Shown piece by piece: positions 10,024 to 21,116 of a stretch of 64,000 nt of DNA (position 1 is the first letter of the stretch; each line of letters opens with the position of its first letter). The stretch covers positions 1 through 64,000 of the forward strand of contig FWCC01000049.1 in assembly GCA_900169235.1 (NCBI GenBank), in the 5' to 3' direction. Origin of the DNA: Zarea fungicola. Its lineage: Eukaryota > Ascomycota > Sordariomycetes > Hypocreales > Cordycipitaceae. Both the position numbers and the translations under genes were made by a program. The notes below the pieces were generated by a model, which saw only the letters and a list, made by a program, of their open reading frames with translations, was not told the DNA's origin and searched no databases.

Positions 10024-12666
10024 CTAGCCTCTCGCGGAAATGCGCCTCCTCTTGGACACCGACGTCCCGTCTCCTTCCCCGGCGAGTTCGTCCTCTTCCC
10101 CCGCCGTGTCATCTGCTACCGCTACCGTGGCTGCCGCCGCCACCGCCGCCGCCCCTGTTACACTTCCTTGACGTGCAGCAGCGGATGTTGCTGACGATAC
10201 TGCTGCGTTGCCGCTGTTTCCTGTGCTCGATACTGTAGGTGGAGGCGGCTCGCGGTCCTTTTCAGCATTGCGAAGGTCGCTGAGGAGCTTCTCGACCTCG
10301 ACAAACATGCCGCGCGTGTTGCGGACCACGCCGTCCTCGTCGACACGGTAGCCCACAACCTCTTCCTCTTCGTCCCGGAGGCGATTCATGAATGCCTGGC
10401 CGGGACCACGGTCCGGGTCTGGGTTGTACATGATGGCGTTGCAAAACATGTGAATCAACTCCCGCTCCAGCTGAGCGCTGTTGATAATGGACCGTGGTGG
10501 GGTCAGGTCTTCGGCTATTGGGAGCCAGACACTGGGCCCGCCAGGATCACCGCCGGGGAGACTCGACGCAGCTTGCGAGGCAGCCTTATTGCCATGCTTG
10601 ATCGCTGCGCGGATCGACGTGATGTCCTGCGGCTGAAGAACGATTTGTCGGTAGTTGGGTGCGTCTCGTTCGCGGAGGGCTGTTGCAAACATGTTGGCAT
10701 CCCTATGGCTCGAGATTTGGTCAAGCGCCGATGATGACACCTTTGTGAAACCTCGCGTCCACAGCACATGGGTTGGTGGCGCGGGAGGCTCCTGTGGGGA
10801 ACCTTGCCGCTTGCGTTTGTACACGCGCGACGAAACACTACCGGGAGTCGTCATGTGCCTATCATTTACACTTTCGTCTGCTGTGGTGTCTCCCGTTTCT
10901 TCGTGCAGGCGAGGAGTTGACACTTCCTTCTTCACTGTAGCTGACGTTGGGTAGTCTACGGATAATTCATCTGGTTGAGAGGCAACCGACATGCTCCTTC
11001 TGGTGCCAGCTGCGGAAGGCGTTGAGCTGACAGCACGGCCTTTCTGCGCAGTGCGAGACGACCGGTTTCGGTTTGCACCAAGCTCGGATTTCCTCGGTGT
11101 GCCCTTGACAGAAGCAGACCGAGACGAGGCACGAGCTATGGAGCTGGCGCGTTGAGGCGGGCTCACGGGCTCGAAAGCTGGGCTTTCTGGCTCTTCCATG
11201 ATCGGTCCTGGAGTAGACGGGGTGGACTGTGAAGCCCACTTAGTGCCAAAGCCCCTAGTCAGTGGCATAGGACTGGCCTGAACAGGCGTTTGCGGTACAG
11301 ACCCAGTGCCGCTGCGTTTACTCTGGGGAGTGCTCACGGCCTGGCGAAGCATGTGCTCGGGAATGGCATGTCGCGGCGGTACATTATACGGCGACTTATC
11401 CGGATGTGCAGGAGATTGGATTCTGGCAGGAGTCTGGTGTGGCCCAGCAGCTGGCTGTACCGGAGCGAGCTTCTGTGTCGTATTGTGAGCTGCTGGCGTT
11501 GGGTGTGGTGATGCCGATGCCAAAGGTCGGAGGTTCTGAGAAGGGTGCGGTTGAATGGGACGTCCAGGTATACTGGCAGAGCTTGCAATCGGACGGTGTT
11601 GAGGTTGCTGTTGAGGCTGCTGTTGAGGCACACTTTGTACCGGTACACTTTGAACGCCATGAGTTTGGCCGAGACTGGGGGGGATTGGAATCGGGCGTTG
11701 TTGGCCAAGCGCCGCAGCTTGTGCTTGCTGCTGAGCTTGCGCCGCCGCGTTTTGCGGTCCACCAGGATGTGCAACTCCTGGATGAGGAAGCGGATGCGGT
11801 TTCAAGATGCTAGGGACAGCTCCAAGCTTGCCATTATGACCTTTCTGGCTTGGGTTTACCAGCTGCAAAGGATGCTGCTGCTGCGGTTGATGCGGCTGCT
11901 GTGGTGGCGGGCCAACGGGTGACTGAACTCCAGGCGGGAGCCTCGGCGACGGCGACTGTCGCATTGGTGGTGTACCAGACTGCAAGTGAGGGTGTGCAGC
12001 CAACGTTGGCGAAGCCGTACCGGACCTAGGAAGCTTTGGCGTAGGTACCACGGCACCCTTCTTGATGCCCTGTATCGTCGCGCTACCGACCGACGTCGGT
12101 CCTGGTGACGGGCTGGAACTGTTGGACCCCATTGACGCGGCATTCTTGGGATCGCCGCGCGGTGCCAGAACAGGCACACTGCTGTTCTGACTCGCCGACC
12201 TCGCTAGCCGCTCCTTTTCGCTCTTTTCTAGCAGCTGTATCTGGCGCTGCACAGTCGCGATTTTGAGCTCATCCTCCCTAATCTGCCTTACAACATGGTC
12301 GCGATAGCGGGCATACAAGCGCTCCACCAAGGCGGGCACCTTGCTCACATGCTGGTAGGCTTCCTTCAGTGTCGGTATCGACGGCGCGGTGATCTTTCGC
12401 TTCTTGGTTGGTGAGGCTCCAGCCTGGGCAGCCTCCGCCCGCTCCGCGTCGCTCTTTAGCTCTTCGCGCAGTAGCAGCAGGAAGAGCTGCTGAAGCGCAT
12501 TCGGACTCAGCCTCAGGGGATCGTACGTCTCCCCGCTCTTGATGAGGGCATTGTTCTTGAGCGTTTCCGATATTTGCACAAAGGCAGCCGCATCGATGCC
12601 AACATTGACGAGGGACTGGAAGAGGAAGAGCGACTCGAGAGGCGTGTATGTAGTCGGGTTACTCAT
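10024..12666 (-). CDS. Bromodomain protein, BRD8/Bdc1-like (probable NuA4 subunit)
   Basis: Probable chromatin protein of 880 residues. The N-terminal 120 residues are helical (start MSNPTTYTPLESL) with the LSPNALQQLFLLLL stretch typical of fungal BRD8-type proteins. A coiled, charged segment follows at about 125-160. The middle (about 170-600) is Pro/Gln/Ser-rich and disordered. A bromodomain lies at about residues 610-765, with the acetyl-lysine-binding Asn in FCNAIMYN. A 20-30 residue insertion rich in Gly/Pro sits inside the bromodomain. The C terminus ends in a basic SKRRR string. The open frame extends 52 codons further upstream but starts at GTG and reads like leader sequence, so I use the ATG at 12666. 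Membership in a NuA4-type acetyltransferase is by analogy with human BRD8 and fission-yeast Bdc1. Confidence 0.75.
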   Translation of the reverse strand: MSNPTTYTPLESLFLFQSLVNVGIDAAAFVQISETLKNNALIKSGETYDPLRLSPNALQQLFLLLLREELKSDAERAEAAQAGASPTKKRKITAPSIPTLKEAYQHVSKVPALVERLYARYRDHVVRQIREDELKIATVQRQIQLLEKSEKERLARSASQNSSVPVLAPRGDPKNAASMGSNSSSPSPGPTSVGSATIQGIKKGAVVPTPKLPRSGTASPTLAAHPHLQSGTPPMRQSPSPRLPPGVQSPVGPPPQQPHQPQQQHPLQLVNPSQKGHNGKLGAVPSILKPHPLPHPGVAHPGGPQNAAAQAQQQAQAAALGQQRPIPIPPSLGQTHGVQSVPVQSVPQQQPQQQPQHRPIASSASIPGRPIQPHPSQNLRPLASASPHPTPAAHNTTQKLAPVQPAAGPHQTPARIQSPAHPDKSPYNVPPRHAIPEHMLRQAVSTPQSKRSGTGSVPQTPVQASPMPLTRGFGTKWASQSTPSTPGPIMEEPESPAFEPVSPPQRASSIARASSRSASVKGTPRKSELGANRNRSSRTAQKGRAVSSTPSAAGTRRSMSVASQPDELSVDYPTSATVKKEVSTPRLHEETGDTTADESVNDRHMTTPGSVSSRVYKRKRQGSPQEPPAPPTHVLWTRGFTKVSSSALDQISSHRDANMFATALRERDAPNYRQIVLQPQDITSIRAAIKHGNKAASQAASSLPGGDPGGPSVWLPIAEDLTPPRSIINSAQLERELIHMFCNAIMYNPDPDRGPGQAFMNRLRDEEEEVVGYRVDEDGVVRNTRGMFVEVEKLLSDLRNAEKDREPPPPTVSSTGNSGNAAVSSATSAAARQGSVTGAAAVAAAATVAVADDTAGEEDELAGEGDGTSVSKRRRISARG

Positions 12667-13442
12667 GCCCTTGGGCCCGCCTCGCCAGTGACTGAGGGGG
12701 CCGTCGCGCTTTGCGAGTAGTTGTAGAGGCGCCACCGTCGGGACGGTGGAAGTGGGATGAGATGGATCGTGTTGTCTAAAAGCTCGCCCGGAAACGCCAA
12801 CACACAGGTATCGAGCTACCACTGGGGCCTTGCGCCCGTCAGGGGCTGTCGAAACGCGGGTGAAAAGGCGTTGTCACAGACAGTTATACGTCTTTAAATG
12901 TCTTGTATTCGATTTCTGATGGAATTGCGCGTCGTTTTGCGGTTAAATCGATGCCAGCTTCTGGCGCGGTCGAATTTTCACAGATGCAACGAATGCTTAG
13001 AAATCACGTGAGCCATACCTGGATGGGTGGTTGAGCGTTTGGCGTTCGCGACAGCATGGCAGGGAGGTTTTAGGGGGTCAAGCTTCTCCTATCGGTCCAC
13101 TGCAATGCCCACTGAGCCGCCCCAAAGACGCCCGAAGCAGACTAGAGGCGGGCTTGATGAAGACGCTATCGGGATCGCAAGCGACAACGCGGGGCGCGCA
13201 ATGAACTTTTTTATTCCTAAATAATATGGCTTGCGTGACTAGCTTTTGTGAAGCTTGAGTCAGGGAAACAAAAGATGAGATTATGCAGCAAGATTGAATA
13301 ATGAAATATGCAGAAAAGAAAAATAGCAAGAAAGCCAGAAAGAAACAACCCCCTACGCCATAAATGCTCGCTAGGACTCGAAAATACAGCTAGTTGTAAT
13401 ACAAAGAGTAACCATGATGCCTTCTCAATGCACGCTTTGGCT
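12667..13442. other. Intergenic region
   Basis: Promoter of the bromodomain gene (high-coordinate side of that gene) and 3-prime flank of the membrane-protein gene. AT-rich from about 13200. No gene seen. Confidence 0.6.
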
Positions 13443-14018
13443 TCAACCGAGTGCCAGTACGGTGCCATTGATTTCTACCGTACGGTTGAGCCAATTTAAA
13501 TGTTTTGACGGATAGTAGTCGTCGGCTTCGTGATTGTGTGAGACGATGAACCAAATAATAGTCCAGCAGAGACCTCGAGCAATGTAGGGCCCGTCCCAGG
13601 GCAGGCGAATGATAAAAGTGCCAATGATGCCAGGTATGCGCGCCAGGTGCGTCCTCTTCTCCTCCCAGCTACCATTCTCGCGCACGCCCAGCAGAATGAG
13701 CATGGACATGGCAATGGACAAGATCAAAGTGCCAAGCTGGACCAAGGTTAACGTCCGCGAGATATCCGGATCAAACATGATGATCCAGATGCTCGCGCTC
13801 ACAAACGTGGATGCCAGCACGGACATGCTGACGTCGACCTGGACCTGCGACGTGAACTCCAGGTTCATGACGGCCAATCCTGGCAAGAGAAGCACGACGT
13901 AGAGGGCTAGCTTCCATAAGAAACGTCGGATGCGGCCCCCGCGAATGATGAAGTCGTAGAAGAAGTATAGGATGAACAGAGCCTCGAGAATGCTGCTGGT
14001 GATCTCAATATCCATCAT
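13443..14018 (-). CDS. Multi-span membrane protein of unknown function
   Basis: Single-exon frame of 191 residues starting MMDIEITSS. Hydrophobic segments lie at about residues 9-25, 35-52, 62-80, 90-112 and 138-158, so four or five membrane spans are likely. Between the fourth and fifth is a basic, charged loop. I do not recognise the family; the composition is that of a real membrane protein rather than a chance frame, and the codon use matches its neighbours. The last 25 residues are polar (HNHEADDYYPSK). Confidence 0.65.
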   Translation of the reverse strand: MMDIEITSSILEALFILYFFYDFIIRGGRIRRFLWKLALYVVLLLPGLAVMNLEFTSQVQVDVSMSVLASTFVSASIWIIMFDPDISRTLTLVQLGTLILSIAMSMLILLGVRENGSWEEKRTHLARIPGIIGTFIIRLPWDGPYIARGLCWTIIWFIVSHNHEADDYYPSKHLNWLNRTVEINGTVLALG

Positions 14019-14628
14019 TTTGGCGATAGAGGCTTACTACTGCTTACTGCCGCTGCTGCGGTGTGGTGGGTGGCTCTCCTCCGCTGTGCACACGGCCGGG
14101 ACAGGGGAGCGAGTTGGTGCGCAGCGCATAGGAAAGATGGCGGAGGGATATCGCAAATGAGAATGTTGCGAGATGCAGCCTCTGGGCGGTGATTGATTCG
14201 AGGCCATGTCCGCAGGACGGAGTATTTACCCAAGGGGAGTGGAGCAGCCTCCAATCAGTGAGCGCTGGAGAGCGCTGGCTTGCAGTAGCGCTGCTGCCGA
14301 CTCCAGTGCTAACTAACTACTAAGGCAATATATCAGTGACGACAGGACGGGTCGGTTTGAGACGCTGTGGTATTTATATTAAGAAATATGTATAGAAATA
14401 AACAAGAAGCAAAACTACCTAGAGAGGAATACCCGGAAAGCTTAAATATGCTCTTGTATGATCTATTTCATGTCGAGAGTTTTAAGGCTAATGCCTGTCA
14501 GCTTAAGCAATGATGTCTCGACCAGAATCTAACTGATTATTATCCCCCGACTCCAACGAGTGCTCAATCCACCGCCATAATTTTGAATCTGCGAGAAAAT
14601 ATAGGTTGATTTCGGCCATCACCGTCAC
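14019..14628. other. Intergenic region at the edge of an accessory island
   Basis: Promoter side of the membrane-protein gene, then an AT-rich stretch from 14360. No gene seen. Confidence 0.5.
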
Positions 14629-16381
14629 TTACCTTGCAACTGTACAGCTATCGCCTTTATCGGTCTTGCGGCACCCAAACGCTGTGGCCTCTTCCTGCTC
14701 TAATTCCGACGCCGTGTAATCATCATCACGTAGACTCAGGAACAGAAGTCCGTTTCGCTCCTCTGCCGCCAGTTTATAAAGAATACCATGGATATCTAGA
14801 TCTTTATCATCTACCTTATAGACGAGCTTATAAAGGGATTGAAACAGCGTGTAATCCTGTATGGAGAGCAAACAAACAAGCCGTGTGAAGTACCATATCA
14901 TGTCTGCCCTCTCCCAGGAACCTGCCAGCAGCGGATACACTTGACTGACTCTATATCTGAAATCGCTGATCAGATGTTCTGGAGGGGTGAAGGATGAGTG
15001 GCCAAGGTCTGGTGTGGCAAGCAGTTCGCTCATTAGACGAGACGATTTAGAGCGCTAATTAAGCGAATTAAAAGAAGTAAAAGAACTGAACGAATTAATA
15101 AAATTAATAAAATTAAGAAAGTTAAGAAAGTTAAGAAAGTTAAGAAAGTTAAGAAAGTTAAGAAAGTTAAGAAAGTTAAGAAAGTTAAGAGAGTTAAGAA
15201 AGTTAAGACAGTTAAGACAGTTAAGACAGTTAAGAAAGTTAAGACAGTTAAGACAGTTAAGAAAACTAAGAATATTAAAAATAAGGAAAATAATCAAGGA
15301 AAATAATTAAGGAAAATAAATATAATAATGCTTATTTGGATTTTTTAATAAAGGGTAGATGTGTTTTATATTTGCTGCCGCCTCTTATGTATAATTCGCA
15401 CGTACCGGAATAGGTGCATAAAATGAAGTAGACGGAGATACTCAGCTCGTCTCAAGTAGTGCGTAAAGTAGATGATAAATACTTCCAGATCAACGTCTGG
15501 AACCCTGTGCCTGTCGCTGTTGGACAGGAATGACTCGCTCATTCTCGTCGGGCTATCCGTTATGTAGTACCAGATATGCAAGGCCAGCAGCATTAGAGTT
15601 GGATGCAATAGGTCCAGTGGATAACTGCTTGCGAGTTCCTCCAGTATGACAAAGAGTTCTTGGGGATACTCTAGCACCGCCACAGGCGCGCCAAGGGTAG
15701 AGAATCCCTTCGCTGCTGTTGGTACTATCGCAAATAGGTTACGATTCACGGGCTGAGAGATGGTGCTCTCGGCTGGCATGCAATTTGTAACTTTCTCATA
15801 TCCAGTGCAGGCTTCCATGGATACTTTGCTTGACAAACAAGTCAACAGCCACAACAGCCGCCTTCCAGTTCTCCGCCAGAAGGCACCAAGAACCGACGCC
15901 ACTGTTCGAAACTGCCGGTTGCTTGAGTCTTCCGGCGAGGTAACGTCTGGCCGCGCCGTCGGCCCTCAATTCTTGCAGTATGGCTTGAACTGCATTGGTG
16001 GGAGCTGCACCACCATTGCTTGGGGTCTGATAATCAGCCATCAGGATAGCTTTGAGTTTGGCGATATTATTTGGAACCGCAAGATCATACAGTAAGATGG
16101 TCGAGGAGACGACCATCTCCTGTTGTGGAACGTGGACGAATTGGAACCCCCGGGAAGCTATCCTCGAAGGCAAGACTGCTCGCTCTTGTATTCCTCCGGG
16201 GTGCCTTCATCAAAACTGGTTTCAAGTCCATCAACGAGTAACCGACAAAAAGATGTCGGTGGTGCATCCACATCACCCAATAATAGCGCGTTTCGCAAGT
16301 TGGATGTTGCTTCGAATGCGCTCGAGGGCCATGCGTTGCAGGCTTGTCGCAACAAACGAGAACTTCCTCGCCCAGCCGTAG
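14629..16381 (-). pseudogene. Broken gene (or gene pieces) of unknown family
   Basis: Four minus-strand frames lie in succession: 16158-16355, 15796-16173, 15366-15902 and 14629-15033. Their peptides look genuinely coding, with balanced composition and no low complexity. Neighbouring frames overlap where one stops and the next begins, as expected if one protein had been broken by frameshifts near 16165 and 15830. The last piece is separated from the others by the 9-bp tandem array. An alternative is a multi-exon gene with introns I failed to place. I do not recognise any domain. Confidence 0.35.
15112..15267 (+). repeat. 9-bp tandem array (GTTAAGAAA)n
   Basis: About 17 copies of a 9-base unit GTTAAGAVA, with the eighth base mostly A and sometimes G or C. 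The copies are nearly perfect in the left half and more varied in the right half. The flanks decay into related AATTAA-type units. A similar array with unit ATTAAGAGA occurs at 32528-32582. Confidence 0.85.
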
Positions 16382-17244
16382 CTAGATTTTGAATATCGTC
16401 AAGTTACAACTTGCATAACAGCTGAGAGCACCGCCTCTCTGCCTGTGCATCGTAACATCTTTGTGATCGTACCAACATAACCCATTGTGGGTCTTGCTTT
16501 GGTTCCTTTGTGACTTGGCCATTATTCAACAGCATTTGAAGAATATCATCTAAGAGAGTATTAGCTCTGCTTCTTCTTAAAAGTTAAAACAAACACTTAC
16601 TTGTGCGTATATCGTCAAAGGCAGTTGTCTTGAAATCCTTGAATGTTCGAGTACACCATTGTCGGACATAAACTAGTCCAATGTCGAAATATTCAAAGGA
16701 ACAGACGCTATCATTGCTCTTGATGGTCTATGATGTGATGGCAAGTATCTTTCTAATTTCGTCTGCCGTTGTTGTGACTACTGACTCTTTGTCAAGCAAC
16801 ATATCCATGGAAGCCTGACACCCGATGCAGGTTTCCGTCGGTCAACGTCGTGACCGACAACGTAGTTGTGATCGTACCAACAGCCGTAGGCGTTGAATCA
16901 TGTCTTCTAGAATTAGAAAATACATTGTAAAAATTGTAAAAATATTACTTATGGAACATGTAGTACGAGTTCTCGGAAAACTCAGAAAGCGTCGGGACCA
17001 AAGGCTGTTTTGAAAATCGGTCCCTGGTACACAACAGGGAATGTGAGCTGGGCTTAGACCGTCGTGAGACAAGACAGGTAAGTTTTGCCCTACTGATGAC
17101 CTCGCCTTAATGGTAATTCGCTTTCTACGAGAGGAACCACTGATTCGGATACCATCTGCTGGATAATGGCTGAAAGCCTCTATGTCAAAAACCGTTCCAG
17201 AACGCAGCGATACTGGTCTGGGCTGGATTCGCATCGACCCATTC
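16382..17244. other. Spacer with no intact gene
   Basis: AT-rich between the two broken genes. A minus-strand frame of 130 codons (16842-17234, ATG start) begins ten bases after the helicase relic stops and could be its degraded continuation, but I see no domain in it. Confidence 0.4.
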
Positions 17245-18756
17245 CTACAGTCTGGCGGCCTCGGCGCTCAATTTTAATGCAAGGGCTTTTTGTACTGGGT
17301 TATGGTAGGGTCCCGGATGGTAGAGAAACGAGGTGTGCCATCCACTGCGCACTGGGGCCACATTCCGGGTGTCGACACAGCCACGTTGATCATGACCATA
17401 GATACAACAATATGTGCAAAACTGTCGGTGCCGCGGGAATAAGACCAGAGCGTACAAATCCCTATGCAGCGCAATGAGACTTTTGAGAAGTGGGTGCTGC
17501 TCAAGGGTCTGGACCCGGCCAACATAGATGGTGGTATAGCGGGCGCGCGTAGATGCAACACACATACGTTGCGGATTGCCCAGGAAACCGACACCGCTGG
17601 AACGAGGAAGGTTATAAATGACGATGTCTGCTTCATGGCTAGGCGAATCATCGACGGTATGAATGTCGATGATCCTCTCTGGAAGAGCATGACGTTTCAC
17701 TTCTTCCGCTATGGCGCGCATCTCATGAACCTGTACCTTGTAGTCTGAGATGATAAGTATCGTCGGACGCAAAGCAGGGTCAGTTTTGCGGGGAATTTTG
17801 GTATCGCGAAAAAGGGATAAAGCGAGCTCCATGTAGAAGCGAACGGTTGTGTAGCTGGAAAACGAGCTGGCTACCTTGGTCTCCATCAAGTCAAGGTCGA
17901 CAAAAAGACTGTAGAAACGAATATTCGGTGAGTACTGACGGAAGTGCTTCATCAGCTGCTGATGAGCAGGGCTGAGCTTCCGGTTGGCGCGGGCAGTGCT
18001 CATCTCTCCGCTGTAGAATTGGCGAGAAGCCCAGCTAATGATGTTGCCAGAGGAGCGATAAATAAATGTCAGGTAGAGATCAATGGCATCATTATCTTGA
18101 GCGCGGTGGAGCATTCTGAGTTCCAGCTGGGTGCCGAACCTGTCTTGCCAGATAGCTTTACCTTCGGCGTTTATAATGACCTCATGTTTGCTTGGCACCA
18201 CAGGGCTAAATCGTCGTGGGTCTCCTGAGAATATGGTTGAGGTGTGAGGCTAATGCGAGATAACCACAGCAACCTGCGCTTCCGTCATACGACTCGCCTC
18301 ATCAACGAAGATCAAAGACGGGACCCAGCTGGTATTATTGCCTAGAGTGCGCGTCGCGACTAGGGTGGCACAGATAACAGGGATCGCAGTGACAATGTGC
18401 TGGAGTAGTCCAGTTGCTGTTGCCTTAGCAGCCGACTCAATGATTGAAAAAGCATAGGCGTCAGTTAGGCGTAGCTCCCGTGCTCTCTGAAGCTGGACCA
18501 TACGCTCTTCTGTAGGGGGGATGCGAGACAAGACCAGGTTTGACAATAAGTAAGGGTCATTGCGAGCCGAGATGGCGTCAGCATTGCGGCGAACCATGGC
18601 ATTGCGATGGGCGGTTGACATGCGTTCAGTTTTGGTGCGAACTGCTGCCGGAACTGTAGCGTTGCGCTTCAAGAAGCCGGCAACGGCGGCTAAATTGGTC
18701 GTCGTTGATGATGGAAAGCCTGAAAACTTTCTCGTGGCTGGTTTCTGCCGGAGTGT
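17245..18756 (-). pseudogene. SF1 helicase relic (UPF1/NAM7-like) with C-terminal zinc knuckle
   Basis: Two collinear minus-strand frames (from about 18756 down to 18250, then to 17245) are in the same frame and separated by one TAG codon. Before the stop lies the Walker B motif FVDEASRMTE. Just after it is helicase motif III as FSGDPRRFSPVVPS. Near the end come the motif V region (DDSPSHEADIVI) and motif VI (ASTRARY preceded by GFLGNPQRM), the pattern of UPF1/NAM7/DNA2-like helicases. A CX2CX4HX4C zinc knuckle (CTYCCIYGHDQRGC) follows. I could not find a Walker A (GPPGTGK-type) motif upstream, so the N-terminal third seems lost. The TAG sits where a CAG (Gln) would read well, which would be a CpA-to-TpA change. 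Confidence 0.65.
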
Positions 18757-20466
18757 CCCTCAGTATCTCAGTGCTGAACTCAGTTTTATGAGGTGAAGCA
18801 ACAAGGTTTTCTCCAACAGTGTTTGTTTAATGACAGACAGCTGGTGTTGCCACTCCTGCCAGCTGGCAACACAGATTAAGAGACCCTCGCATGTCTTTCA
18901 CGAGCTGTGCAGTTTGTGAACTGGGGCTCAAACCCAAACCAATGCTGCCACAGAACACCAAAAAAAAGTCATCTGTGTACAAGTTAATTATCAATTCAGC
19001 TTCGTATCTGCAATTGTTGAAGCTCTTTCTTTGTTTGTCGCATAGAAGTGACGTTGCGTTTGCCTTGCGAAGGTCGGCTTTGAAGCGATAAAACTAGCGT
19101 TTGTCGTAAAAGGCATAATGGCTACTATGCCCCTGGCTCATAGGGAAGGATACGACTGATAGGTCGGTGGTTTGCAGTGGCGTCCTCTTGGGCTTTCTAT
19201 TGCCTCTATAGGGGGCATCTGGGTTTCCAACATACCTCAGCGAGATTGATCATGTTTCTCGATGTTAGCAGCAACAATGTGATGCAGAAGCAGGCACACT
19301 GCGGGTAATGCAAAAGGCAAAAGACGAAAGAATGCAACTGTTGGTTATCACCGGGGGTATCTAAGATCTGCAAGGAACAGTCGAGGGTTTGACTACTCTC
19401 CTGGACAAGCCAATTTAAACAAACCTGAGCAGCATTTCTGCCATCTGACCATTCTTATGGCGCTTCTTTTCCTTGTGGTCTGGGGTTATTGAGCGAGCTG
19501 TTCAGGCGGTTGGCGTCGTCTTGGTTTGCGGCATGGTTGAGTCTCGAGTTCAAAATATAAACACCTGTGAGTGCGTGAGTTATGGGGAGACAGATCAGCT
19601 GTTTCCGGTACCCATTGTGACAGAGGTGGCCTTGCGGATGTATTGTTGATGGCAGTCTGTCTGTTCCAGCCTAAACGGCATAGAGGACGAAGACACCGGT
19701 ATACTCATACCTGTCGTAGGATGCATTCAGCTGTTTTCATACTCAGATGATGGGAAGAGGAGAGTTGAGCTTCAATTAAATGTGCTTTGATGGGTTTCCT
19801 CAAGAGAGGAACGAAGGAGCAGAGGAGAGGGTTTCAAACAAAGATGGGGCATGGTGAAGAGGAAGGAAGCGATGAAGGAAATTGAAAACTTGGGGGGAGG
19901 AGCTGGTCGACTACGTCTTATAAATATTTTATCCCGAGTCCATTGGGAGGGGCAGATGAGAAAAGGAGATTCGTCATCCCTCGCAGTCACTTCACATTTC
20001 CCGCGGTGAATGGAGTCTCGTTACACCAAGGCGGCAGTGCCAGGGCAATATTATGTTGCCTTCCGCACACTGCGACCGGTGAGGGAACTTTCATGAATAT
20101 CACAGCTGCAAGTCATTGACCGCGTGGGTCAAACGCATCTCACCAGTGCTGACTAATTACGTGGAACATATTCATTTTCATAACGAGAACAATCGGATAG
20201 CGTGGCCAAGTGAAATAAACAAGGAAATAGACCCGCGTGCTTCTTGAATATCGGTCACGAAAATAGTGTCAATGGGGTGAAACAATGAAGAATGACAGAG
20301 CAATGCAACTCGGGCTGGCGATCGTCGCTGTTGCAATTTTATACGGGGAGAAAAGGAAATCAAGAAGAAAAAAAGGGACATGTAACGAGAAGTGAAATTG
20401 CAGTGAAACGCAAAAATTAATTGTCCTGATCCGCTATTAAAGTCAGGTTCGGAATAAAAGATTGAA
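18757..20466. other. Stretch without a recognisable gene
   Basis: Minus-strand frames near 18750-18900 look weakly coding and may be remains of the helicase N-terminal part. From about 19100 to 20466 I see nothing coding. AT and GA tracts are frequent. Confidence 0.45.
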
Positions 20467-20534
20467 GCCTCATATCAGATTCGAACTGATGCTTTTGGAA
20501 GGACTGTTTNNCGTAACCCCTAGACTAATGAGGC
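20467..20534 (-). tRNA. tRNA gene interrupted by an assembly gap (NN); anticodon not readable
   Basis: On the minus strand the ends GCCTCAT and ATGAGGC pair perfectly as a 7-bp acceptor stem. A T-arm ATCAG-TTCGAAT-CTGAT pairs over 5 bp with a canonical TTCGAAT loop. The D-arm region reads TAGTCTAGGGGTTACG. The two N bases fall at the end of the D-arm, just before the anticodon arm. With the Ns the locus is 68 bases, a few short of a normal tRNA, and no 7-base loop with T33 can be formed. So bases are missing at the gap, or an intron splits the anticodon arm. Confidence 0.75.
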
Positions 20535-21116
20535 CTGGTGCTTGTTGTGACCACAATCTGCGCTAAGTTTCCCTAAGTACCCTTTCTTCGTCTGTCAAGT
20601 GGGGCGGCTGCTTTCTACATCTGCTGTGCGCACACATCTTGACGCAAAAGTAGAGTGCAACAAATTTGCGATTACTTGATTTCTGAGGATTTCCAGTATT
20701 TGATCCTTTCTACGTATTCATAAAAATAGTTCGTATACTTGACTATTTATAACTTCCCTCGATAGAAGCACGGGTAGCTCGAAGAGTGGCCTTCCGGCAC
20801 CACACTTGCGACATTCTCGAACAAGAACTTGTGCGCATGCTATGGTATCAGTCCCTGTTAAAGAATCTTATCAGATAATTCTCCAATTTACGTATCAACT
20901 CGAGGTACCAAATTTTGGATCAAAGGTCTTATTAACTATCATCAAGCTAAAACACATTTCATCGTCATATGTGCCTGGCCCTATTACCAGAACGAATTCA
21001 TTCTCATGTCAAATTTCTCTCCACGCAAAATCTTCCTTGCAACCAAAAAAAAAATGGTATGGCTTTTTTATATCGGTATTGTTTTGGTTTTACTGTTTTG
21101 ATTTTGTTTTCAACAT

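Noticed and set aside
12667..12822. N-terminal extension of the bromodomain protein
   Set aside because: The extension opens at GTG, lies in leader-like sequence, and the conserved N terminus starts at the ATG at 12666.
15055..15297. Minus-strand frame reading LNFLNF repeats
   Set aside because: Pure translation of the 9-bp tandem array, not a protein.
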